From Tulasnella sp. 424 (lineage: Eukaryota > Basidiomycota > Agaricomycetes > Cantharellales > Tulasnellaceae), in the NCBI GenBank assembly GCA_019633425.1, contig WSUB01000004.1, positions 558,001-622,000 on the forward strand: DNA of 64,000 nt, in the 5' to 3' direction. Of this stretch, positions 1 through 9,523 are shown piece by piece. The stretch's first letter is position 1. Each line of letters opens with the position of its first letter. The notes beneath the pieces were generated by a model, which saw only the letters and a list, made by a program, of their open reading frames with translations, did no database searches and was not told the DNA's origin. Made by a program: the position numbers and the translations under genes.

Positions 1-2187
1 AATGTCTAGTCAAAACACCCAAACCATTAGAACAACTTGTCGATTACTTCCGCTGTAGACTTACCGAATGGTCCGAATAATTTCGTCGGCCCCGGGTCCA
101 GTGATTCGTTGCTTGAGATTCCGTGTAAGGAGGGTCTGGAGCATGGCGCCGCTGCCAGCTACGCCAATGACCTGACCCGCGGTTCTAAACAGATACGAAA
201 CTGAAGGATTATTGGCAACCTTTTAAAAGCGATATCTGTGGAGACAACTCACTGCCTGTTGCAACAGCAACGTCCTCTCTGTCAACGGAGGCAATAAGGG
301 CCTAACAGACAAATATCAATAGCAGGTTGCGCCACATCAAGCAGCCTCCACCCACAATGAGCGTGGTTGTAGTAAAGGCCGATCTACCAAAGCCCGAGAA
401 AACGATATCGATCCAGAAATGCAAGGGATGGCTCGACGGGCTCCAAGATGCGACCAAAACGCTACTGAGAACACAGAGTGCTGCACTGAAAAGGGTAAAC
501 CCGAAGAACTTCCCTGTCCATCGTATCCAGATACCAGCGAAAACGGAGCCGGATGCAAGAGCAAAGGCGTTGGGTAAAAGGTGCAGCCCAGCGTTCCCTG
601 CGCTGACCAACTTAACGGCCGTAAAATAAATCGGAACGTTGTAGAGCTGACATTATAGCCATATTAGAATGAAGGTATTCCTATGCTCGGAAGCCACGTA
701 CCATCGAGTGCCCGGTAACGGAATTCAAGCTTTTCCATGAGTCCGAGCGTAAGCGCGACTTTGCCATCAGTCTTGGTCCACTACTTACAAGTTAGTGACC
801 GCAACTGTGAAAGATGTTCGATGCTGCAAAAGCCTGAGAGGCATGATTGGCTCCTTGACGACCCAGCCTTCCACATAAACGAATCCGGGCAAAAAGATGG
901 CACTGAGGGCGAATAATCCCCAAACCCAGGGGTTCTCCCAAGAGAATCCCTCCGCGGTTTTTAGAGTGACCGCCAATAATAAGCTGCCGACTCCAATTAC
1001 AAGAGTGATAGAACCCAAGTAGTCGATTCGTGCTAGTTTTTCTCGAGCTGTTTGATTCTGCGTCGGTAAATGAACGTTGACAAAGATGGATACGAGAATC
1101 ATGGAGGCGACAAGGAGGGGGACCTAACCGACAGCAAAACGGGTCAGCGTTAGCAAAAGAAATATGGGAACACTGACAAACCTGGATGAGGAATGCCCAA
1201 CGCCAGCCTATGTGGTCGTTGAGGAAGCCTCCTAGAGGACCCCCGAGTCCAGCGCCCAGGCCAAACAGACTACACCCGACAATAATTGATCAAACGTGAC
1301 AAGGTTGCCGGGTCATTGGACGCCCACTTACACGTTTCCCAATCCTTGATACACGCCTCTTTCCCTCAAAGGGATCAAATCGGTTTCAGTGATGCTTGAA
1401 ACGATCAGCACACTGAAAGCCGATATCCGAAGTCAGTCCCGAACCAGCCTGGATTGCGCTACGGAAGCATACCCTCCACCACCCATGCCTGCAACTGCAC
1501 GCGCGGCGATCAAAGCATTCATAGAAGGAGCTAATCCGCAGAGCAGGGTCCCCGTGGCTGCAAAAGCGGATGAATGAGTTCAGAAGAAGCGCCGACCACG
1601 CTGCAGACGCACTGAACAGCACCAAAGCCATAAGCATGGCATGCTTCCTCCCCATGATGTCGCTGAGACGTCCATACAGTGGTGTAAAGCAACATACACT
1701 GAGCAGGTAGGATGACCCCAAGTAGGAGGACTGGTTAGCACGATTGAAGTGCGAGCCAATTGACGTAAGCAGTGTCGCCACAATCGTCTGGAGTGCAGCG
1801 TTAGATATGTGAAACGACAGAAACTTGAACATGAGCTAAAGCGCACCGAGTCCAAAGCACTAAGAAAGACTGAAGAAATGAAGTCCCGTGAGATGCAGGT
1901 ATCACCCGCGAGACGTTGGCTTACCCGCACTCCACAATCCAGTGATTATCCTTGAATCCAATGCCCTTTGTCGGTGCTTTGGGCGCGTAGATGGTATATC
2001 CACGAGGTGCTCACCAGATCAACTCCCTAGTTGTTGGCTTGTTCAGAGGCTGGTGCCCTGGTCGCTCCACTGGTGTTGAGACACCGCTGGGGCTTGCGCT
2101 GGATGCGGGATGGAGCCCGTGGTACGAAGGAACGAGCTGCGTTTGAGCCAATAGTGGTCGGCTTTCTTCATCAATCGGTGTGGCCAT
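1..2187 (-). CDS. MFS transporter, DHA2/vacuolar basic amino acid type, copy A (3' end cut by window)
   Basis: A 14-TM major facilitator of the drug:H+ antiporter-2 family, in the branch that includes yeast vacuolar basic amino acid permeases (Vba) and multidrug exporters. Start ATG at 2187. About 13 exons can be joined in frame: a hydrophilic N-terminus with an acidic dileucine signal (ESRPLL), two tiny exons completing TM1, the DHA2 motif around LDSTIVATLL, the loop motif GRLSDIMGRK, the glycine-rich GMGGGG, then SVDREDVAVATG and the exon ending GADEIIRTIR. The last exon begins at about position 8 and runs off the left edge. All splice sites seen are intact, so the gene looks functional, but it carries unusual substitutions (for example VTGHSM where copy B has IIAFSM) and lacks about 120 bp of promoter present in copies B and C. 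Substrate is not predictable; sorting to the vacuole is inference from the dileucine motif. Confidence 0.88.
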
Positions 2188-2441
2188 GTCGGAAAGTGTT
2201 GGCAAAGGAAACACGCCGGGCTCCTGTGGCTGGTGGTTAAAAAAGCCTCGTGGTGGGGGATTTTGAAGTCGCGTGTCGAGGGTCGGGACCAGACGTGCCG
2301 CAGAGATGAAATGAAACGAGTCACAGACCAACAATGTCTGCGGAGACGCCACAGAAAGCGACGGAACCAGCTCCTAGGGACCAGTATTTGTACTAAAGCA
2401 AAACGAAGAAACGGGAGGGGGGTCGAACAACATTACGCTTA

Positions 2442-2663
2442 TTACTGCCATTCACTTGCGTTTACCATGCGGTCAAGCATGGCCGTCAGGCGGACCATAT
2501 CCATCGGCGGCTGCAAATAACTAGAAATCCACATTTCTCAGCTGCTGTCGAGCCGCCTTACTGGGCGAAGTAGCATGCCCTTGCCAGCATTATCCGCTAA
2601 GGGAAGCTCGCCGTACACTTCGCCAATGTTGTACTTCTTGCGGGGTAGATTGGCTGGAACCTG
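2442..2663 (-). pseudogene. Truncated 3' fragment of DUF6593 gene (in unit 1)
   Basis: The last two exons of the DUF6593 gene at 8749-9523 recur here: KYNIGEV, the intron with its tttgcag-like acceptor, then a final exon resembling LMDMVCLTAMLNR (here PMDMVRLTAMLDR) and a stop at 2442-2444. The upstream two thirds of the gene are missing; the sequence breaks at 2663 into the 3' flank of the neighbouring MFS copy. Relative to the other fragment it has lost one base just before KYNIGEV, shifting the frame, so it cannot encode the domain end. It is a by-product of the tandem duplication. Confidence 0.85.
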
Positions 2664-2793
2664 AACCCCCAACCAGCAAAACATGGTAGAAACGAAGGTG
2701 CATTGTCCAATCTTCTATGATGTCTAATACACCAACTCAAAGCCTAGAGGCTAGAGCCCAAACATGCTCTTCTCTACTTGAACTCCCTCCGTC

Positions 2794-5217
2794 TTAGGTC
2801 GACGACTCTTGTTGGGTCCTTTTCGCTTGCCGCTGTCGCTCGTGCTCTTCAGCCTCCTCGTGAGACCCCGGTAATGGATTCTCCTCGATGAACAGCGAAA
2901 CGATGAGCGTTAGGGCTGCTGTGCCCGCTTGAGCGTAAAAGACAGCGCGCAATGCAAGCGCGTAAGACTCGACAGCCGCCTGTCGAATTGAGGGCTCGAG
3001 TCCCGGGATGATTGTGGTCGAATGCCTGGTCAAAACCCAAAAACTATTAGAACAAGCTGTCGATTACTTCCGCTGTAGACTTACCGAATGGCATGAATAA
3101 TTTCGTCGGCCCCGGGTCCAGTGATTCGCTGCTTGAGATTCCGTGCAAGGAGATTCTGGAGCATGGCACCGCTACCGGCTACGCCAATGACCTGACCCGT
3201 GGTTCTAAACAGATATGAAACTGAATGGTTGTTAGTAACCCTTTAAAAGCGATATATGTGGAGACAACTCACTGCCTGTTGCAACAGCAACGTCCGCTCT
3301 GCCAACGGAGGCGATAAGGCCCTAACAGACAAATGTCAATGACAGGTTGCAGTACATAAAGCAGCCTCCACCCACAATGAGCGTGGTCGTAATGAAGCTC
3401 GCTACGCCGAAGCCCGACAAAATGACATCGATCCAGAAATGCAAGGGATGGCTCGATGGGCTCCAAGATGCGATCAAAACGCTACCCAGGACACAGAGTG
3501 TTGCGCTGAAAAGGGTAAAACCGAAGAACTTCCCTGTCCATCGCATCCAGATGCCAGCGCAAACGGAGCCGGATGCAAGCGCAAAGGCGTTGGGTAAAAG
3601 GTGCAGCCCAGCGTTCTCCGCGCTGACCAACTGAACAGCCGTAAAATAAATCGGAACGTTATAGAGCTGACATGATAACCATATTAGAATGAGGGTATTC
3701 CTATACCCGGAAGCCACGTACCATCGAGAACGCGATAATGGATATTAGGCTGTTCCATGAGTCCGAGCGTAAGCGCGAGTTTGTCATCAGTCTTGGTCCA
3801 CTACTTACAAGTTAGTGACCGCAACCGCGAAGGGTGTTCGCTGCTTCAAAAGCCTGAGGGGCATGATTGGTTCCTTGGCGATCCAGCCTTCCACGTAAAC
3901 GAATCCGGGCAAAAAGATGGTGCTGAGGGCGAATAATCCCCAAACCCAGGGGTTCTCCCAAGAGAATCCCTCCGCGGTTTTCAGAGTGACCGCCAATAAT
4001 AAGCTACCAACTCCAATGACAAGAGTGGTAGAACCCAAGTAGTCGATCCGTGCTAGTTTTTCTCGAGCTGTTTGACTCTGCGTCGGCAAATGGACGTTGA
4101 CAGAGATGGATACGAGAATCATAGAGGCGACAAGGAGGGGGACCTAGACCGACAGCAAAGCGGGTCAGGATTAAAAGATTAAAAATAGGAACACTCAAAA
4201 ACCTGAATCAGGAATGCCCAACGCCAGCCTATGTGGTCATTGATGAAGCCTCCTAGAGGACCCCCGAGTCCAGCGCCAAAGCCCCACAGACTACACCCGA
4301 CAATAATTGGTCAAGCATGACAAGGTTGTCGGGTAATTGAACGCCCACTTACATGTTTGCTAGTCCTTGATACAAGCCTCTTTTCTTCAAAGGGATCAAA
4401 TCGGTGACAGTGATGCTTGAAACGGTCATTACACTGAAGCCGATATTTGAAGTCAGTCCCGAACCAGCCTAAACTGGGCTCCGGAAGCATACCCTCCACC
4501 ACCCATGCCTGCAATCGCACGCGCGGCGATCAAAGCATCCATGGAAGGAGCCAGTCCGCAGAGCAGAGTCCCCGTGGCTACAGAAACGGATGAATGAGTT
4601 CAGAAGAAGAGCCGGCCACGCTGCACACGCACTGAACAGTGCCAAAGCCAAAAGCATGGCATGCTTTCTCCCCATGATATCGCTGAGACGTCCATACAGT
4701 GGTGTAAAGCAACATACACTGAGTAGGTAGGACGACCCCAAGTAGGAGGACTGGTTAGCACGGTTGAAGTGCGAGCCAATTGACGTAAGCAGTGTCGCGA
4801 CAATTGTCTGGAGTGCGGTGTTAGATGTATGTGAAACGACAAAAATTCGAACATGAGCTAAAGCGCACCGTGTCCAATGCACCAAGGAAGACTGAAGAAA
4901 TGAAGTCCCATGAGATGCGGCCTGCAGAGTTGTATCACTCGGGAGACGTTGGCTTACCCGCACTCCACAATGCAGCGAGTACCCTTGAATCGAATGCCCT
5001 TTGTCAGTGCTTCGGAGGCTTAGATGGTATATTCACTAGCTGCTCACCAGATTAACTCCCTAGTTGTTGGCTTATTCAAAGGCTGGTGACCTGGCCGCTC
5101 CACTGGTGTTGAGACACCGCTGGGGCTCCCGCTGGATGTGGGATTGAGCCCCTGGTACGAAGCGAGCTGCGTTTGAGCCAATAGTGGTCGGCTTTCTTCA
5201 TCAATTGGTGTGTTCAT
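2794..5217 (-). CDS. MFS transporter, DHA2/vacuolar basic amino acid type, copy B
   Basis: Complete copy of the 14-TM transporter, about 560 residues in 13 exons. Start ATG at 5217, stop TAA at 2794-2796. Landmarks in order: N-terminal acidic dileucine ESRPLL; two exons of 26 and 23 nt coding the first membrane segment; TIVATLLTSIGSHF; SVCCFTPLYGRLSDIMGRK; GTLLCGLAPSM; SITVTDLIPLKKRGLYQG; the exon from VPLL to VAVTN; LYNVPIYFTAVQLVSAEN; ASVGREDVAVATG; SYLFRTTGQVIG; and a charged C-terminus beginning at IEENPLPGSHEE. Every intron is 50-65 nt with GT-AG ends and every junction keeps frame. A 3-bp in-frame deletion removes one residue in the N-terminal tail relative to A and C. Membrane location is certain; substrate and direction of transport are not known. 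Confidence 0.9.
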
Positions 5218-5444
5218 GTCGGCAGTGATGGCAAACGAAACACGCCGGGTTCCTGTGGTTGGTGGAGGTTAAAAGGCCGCGTGGTGGGAGATTTTGGAGT
5301 CGTGTTGAGGGTCGGGACCAGACGTCACTCGGACGTGGCGCAGAGATGAAATAAATGTATCTACCGAAGACCATCCAAGGCCATCCAGCTAAGGCATTTC
5401 CGAGGCATGAATGTACGTGAGAGGCCTCTGATTGCAGTGTTCTG

Positions 5445-5452
5445 TATATATA
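5445..5452 (-). promoter_or_regulatory. TATA-like element of MFS copy B
   Basis: TATATATA about 230 bp upstream of the copy B start codon, at the same place as the TATAAAT of copy C. The whole block containing it is missing from copy A. Confidence 0.45.
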
Positions 5453-5602
5453 TGTACTAATGTGCATATATTTACAAATGGCACAGACCCACAATGTATG
5501 CGGAGACGCCACGGAAAGCGACGGAGCTAGCTCCTAGGGACCAATACTTGTGCTGGAGCGGAACGGAGGAGCGGGGAGGGGGGTCGAACAACAATACACT
5601 CA

Positions 5603-5825
5603 TTACTGCCCTTCACTTGCGTTTACCATGCGGTCAAGCATGGCCGTCAGACGGACCGTGTCCGTCAGCGACTGCAAACAGCTAGCGGTCCGCGCTTCTC
5701 AGCTGCTGTCGAGCTGCCTGACTAGGTGAAGTACCATGCCGTTGCCAGCATTATCCGCCAAGGAAAGCTCGCCGTACACTTCGCCAATGTTGTACTTCTT
5801 GCCGGGTGGGATTGGCCGGAACCTG
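5603..5825 (-). pseudogene. Truncated 3' fragment of DUF6593 gene (in unit 2)
   Basis: Second copy of the DUF6593 tail, with stop at 5603-5605 and break at 5825. Unlike the fragment at 2442-2663 it is still in frame across the KYNIGEV region (RFRPIPPGKKYNIGEV) and keeps its intron, so it is a truncated but otherwise undecayed piece. No start codon or promoter of its own is visible. The junction sequence ggaacctg is shared by both parents, a possible short homology at the breakpoint. Confidence 0.85.
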
Positions 5826-5954
5826 AACCCCCAACCAGCAAACGTGGTAGAAACGAAGGTGCATTGAACAATCCTCTATGATGTCTAATACACTAGCCCA
5901 AAGCCTAGAGGCTAGAGCCCAAACATGCCCTTCTCAACTTGAACTCCGTCCGTC

Positions 5955-8384
5955 TCAGGTCGACGACTCTTGTTGGGTCCTTTTCGCTTGCCGCTGTCGC
6001 TCGTGCTCTTCAGCCTCCTCGTGAGACCCCGGCAATGGATTTTCCTCGATGATCAGCGAAACGATGAGCGCTAGGGCTGCTGTGGCCGTTTGAGCGTAAA
6101 AAACGGCGCGCAATGCAAGCGCGTAAGACTCGACAGCCGCCTGTCGAATTGAAGGCTCGAGTCCCGGGATGATTGTGGTCGAATGCCTGGTCAAAACCTA
6201 AAACTATTAGAACAGGTTGTCGATTACTTCCGCTATAGACTTACCGAATGGCATGAATAATTTCGTCGGCCCCAGGTCCAGTGATTCGCTGCTTGAGATT
6301 CCGTGCAAGGAGATTCTGGAGCATGGCACCGCTGCCGGCTACGCCAATGACCTGACCCGTGGTTCTAAACAGATATGAAACTGAATGATTGTTAGCAACC
6401 TTTTAAAAGCGATATTCGTGGAGGCGACTCACTGCCTGTTGCAACGGCAACGTCCTCTCTGCCAACGGAGGCGATAAGGCCCTAACAGACAAATGTCAAT
6501 GACAGGTTGCGCCCCTTCAAGCAGCCTCCACCCACAATGAGCGTGGTTGTAATGAAGGCCGACCCGCCGAAGCCCGAGAAAACGATATCGATCCAGAAAT
6601 GCAAAGGATGGCTCGACGGGCTCCAAGATGCGATCAAAACGCTACTGAGGACACAAAGTATTCCACTGAAAAGGGTAAAACCGAAGAACTTCCCTGTCCA
6701 TCGCATCCAGATGCCAGCGAAGACGGAGCCGGATGCAAGAGCAAAGGCATTGGGTAAAAGGTGCAGCCCAGCATTCTCTGCGCTGACCAGCTGAACAGCC
6801 GTAAAATAAATCGGAACGTTATAGAGCTGACAATATAGCCATGTTAGTATGAAGGTATTCCTATGCCCGGAATCCACGTACCATCGAGAACGCGATAATG
6901 GATATTAGGCTGTTCCATGAGTCCGAGCGTAAGCGCGATTTTGTCATCAGTCTTGGTCCGCTACTTACAAGTTAGTGACCGCAACCGCGAAGGGTGTTCG
7001 CTGCTTCAAAAGCCTGAGGGGCATGATTGGTTCCTTGGCGACCCAGCCTTCCACGTAAACGAATCCGGGCAAAAATATGGCGCTGAGGGCGAATAATCCC
7101 CAAACCCAGGGGTTCTCCCAAGAGAGTCCCTCCGCGGTTTTGAGAGTGATCGCCAATAATAAGCTCCCAACTCCAATGACAAGAGTGGAAGAGCCAAAGT
7201 AATCGATCCGTGCTAGTTTTTCTCGAGCTGTTTGGTTCTGCGTCGGTAAATGGACGTTGACAAAGATTGATACGAGAATCATGGAGGCGACAAGGAGGGG
7301 GACCTAGACGGACAGCAAAACGGGTCAGCGTTAGCAAAAAAATATATGGCAAAATTGACAAACCTGAATCAAGAATGCCCAACGCCAGCCTATGTGGTCA
7401 TTGATGAAGCCTCCTAGAGGACCCCCGAGTCCAGCGCCAAAGCCAAACAGACTACACACGGCGATAATTGGTCAAACGTGACAAGGTTGTCGGGTCATTG
7501 GACGCCCACTTACATGTTTGCCAGTCCTTGATACAGGCCTCTTTTCTTTAAAGGGATCAAGTCGGTGGCAGTGATGCTTGAAACGGTCATTACGCTGAGG
7601 CCGATATTTGAACTTGTCAGTCCCGAACTAGCCTGAATTGCGCTCCGGAAGCATACCCTCCACCACCCATTCCCGCGATTGCACGCGCGGCAATCAAAGC
7701 GTTCATAGAAGGAGCCAGTCCGCAGAGCAGAGTCCCCGTGGCTACAGAAACGAATCAATGAGTTCAGAAGACGAACCGGCCACGCTGCAGACGCACTGAA
7801 CAGTATCAAAGCCAAAAGCATAGCATGCTTTCTCCCCACGATGTCGCTGAGACGTCCATACAATGGTGTAAAGCAACATACACTGAGCAGGTAGGATGAC
7901 CCCAAGTAGGAGGACTGATTAGCGCGGTTGAAGTGCGAGCCAATTGACGTAAGCAGTGTCGCGACAATCGTCTGGAGTGCGGCGTTAGACGTATGTGAAA
8001 CGACAAAAAATTCAACATGAGCTAAAGCGCACCGTGTCCAATGCACCAAGGAAGACTGAAGAAATGAAGTCCCATGAGATGCAGCCCGCAGAGTTGTATC
8101 ACTCGGGAGACGTTGGCTTACCCGCACTCCACAAAGCAGTGAATACCCTTGAATCGAATGCCCTTTGTCAGTGCTTCGGAGGCTTAGAGGGTATATTCGC
8201 TAGCTGCTCACCAGAATAACTCCCTAGTTGTTGGCTTATTCAAAGGCTGATGACCTGGCCGCTCCACTGGTGTTGAGACCCCGCTGGGGCTCACGCTGGA
8301 TGCGGGATTGAGCCCGTGGTACGAAGGAACGAGCTGCGTTTGGGCCAATAATGGTCGGCTTTCTTCATCAATTGGTGTGGTCAT
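5955..8384 (-). CDS. MFS transporter, DHA2/vacuolar basic amino acid type, copy C
   Basis: Third complete copy, about 560 residues, start ATG at 8384, stop TGA at 5955-5957. Same 13-exon structure as copies A and B; the exons rejoin to RELFWVFTALWSA, VFLGALDT and TIVATLL for TM1, then GRLSDIVGRK, GMGGGG, SITATDLIPLKKRGLYQG, and VSAENAGLHLLPNA. All twelve junctions keep frame. It lies directly beside the intact DUF6593 gene and is therefore probably in the ancestral position. A TATAAAT box lies about 210 bp upstream. Differences from copy B are scattered conservative changes, with no sign of gene death. Role: proton-coupled efflux or vacuolar amino-acid uptake; the family does not settle which. 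Confidence 0.9.
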
Positions 8385-8593
8385 GTCAGCAGTGATGGCA
8401 AACGAAACGCGCCGGGTTGGTGGAGGTTGAAAAAAGCCTCGTGGTGGGAAATTTCGAAGTCGTGTTTGAGGGTCGGGACCAGACGTGCCGCACAGATGAA
8501 ATGAAATATATCTACCTCAGGCCATCCAAGGCCATCCAGCTAAGGCATTTCTAAGGCATGAATGTACATGAAAGGCCTCTGATTGCAGTGTTC

Positions 8594-8600
8594 TATAAAT
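8594..8600 (-). promoter_or_regulatory. TATA box of MFS copy C
   Basis: On the plus strand TATAAAT lies at 8594-8600; its complement reads ATTTATA, so the site is a near-palindromic TATA element roughly 210 bp upstream of the start codon. Copy B has TATATATA here; copy A lacks the segment. Confidence 0.4.
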
Positions 8601-8748
8601 ACTAATGTGCATATAGTTACAAATGACACAGAACAACAATGTATGCGGAGACGCCACGGAAAGCGACGGAGCCAGCTCCTAGGTACCAATACTTGTAATA
8701 AAACGGAACGAAGAAGTGAGGAGGGGGATTCGAATAACAAGACGCCGT

Positions 8749-9523
8749 TTACTGCTCTCCGCGGTCGTTTAATATGCGGTTAAGCATGGCGGTGAGACAG
8801 ACCATGTCCATCAGCGGCTGCAAACAACAACCAAGTTAGCAATCCACGCTTCTCAGCTGCTGTCGAGATGCCTTACTGGGTGAAGGACCATGCCCTTGCC
8901 AGCGCTGTCCGCTAGGAGAAGCTCGCCGTGCACTTCGCCAATGTTGTACTTCCTGCCGGGGACTGGCCGGAACCTGGCAATGACATTTCCCATGTAGTCC
9001 TCAAGCTATAAGAATGAGGTATCCCATATGGTCAATTCCTCTACTCGTCTATAGTTGAGCTGAAGGGATACTCACGACAAAGTCTTCGCTGGAGATGTCG
9101 ATGTCTGGCCGCCAGGTGTATAGGTAGCCATCAGGGCCAGCGAAACGCCTATTCCACGTCAAATTAACAAACGTCGATGCCCGCAGTTTGGAGAAATTCT
9201 CACCTCCAATAAGGAGCACCAGCCGGGAGAACCAAGTCCCCCATCGACACCATATTACGTCCAATAGTGGCGCGGCCAAGGGAGTCTAGAAACTGACATT
9301 CAGCATCGAGTGACGGGCGACCCGTAGTAAACCGCTCACAGTTTGCGCCCCATTCTAATTTTGCAATACGGTCTTCCTTGCCCTGCTTTATCGAGCGGTA
9401 TAGAGTGGTGATGGTCTTGCCACCATTGTTGACCGTGTCGAACCGGTACAGTGTCCCGAGATTAGAGTAGAGGTTAGATTGCAGGGGGTTGGCAGAGGTC
9501 CAAAGAAGGGAGGTGTTGCTCAT
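8749..9523 (-). CDS. DUF6593 family protein
   Basis: A small basidiomycete-specific protein of about 200 residues; the family has no known biochemical function. Start ATG at 9523 (MSNTSLLW). Four exons join in frame: an N-terminal exon with TLYRFDT, TTLYRSIKQG, IAKLEWG and FLDSLGR; a second with RRFAGPDGYLYTW, the family hallmark (R-F-x-G-P-D-G-x-x-Y-x-W); a third with GNVIARFRPVPGRKYNIGEV; and a last exon giving PLMDMVCLTAMLNR and a stop at 8749-8751. The GPDG...Y.W block and the hydrophobic C-terminal MDMVCLTA segment together support the family call. An upstream in-frame ORF extension to 10123 has no conserved features and was not used. Its 3' half was copied twice to the left by the tandem duplication. 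Confidence 0.82.

Larger units (their letters stand above)
1..8976. repeat. Tandem array of three ~3.15 kb units (MFS gene plus 3' end of DUF6593 gene)
   Basis: Three successive blocks align along their whole length: 1-2663 (cut by the window edge), 2664-5825 (3162 bp) and 5826-8976 (3151 bp). Each block holds one complete MFS gene on the minus strand, its promoter, and the last two exons of a DUF6593 gene. At 2663/2664 and 5825/5826 the DUF6593 coding sequence stops abruptly and the 3' flank of the next MFS copy begins; in the rightmost block the same point (8976/8977) simply continues into the intact DUF6593 gene. This places the duplication breakpoint inside DUF6593 and shows that the right-hand arrangement is ancestral. 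The copies differ by scattered substitutions and small indels, so the duplications are not brand new. More copies may lie left of position 1. Confidence 0.93.
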
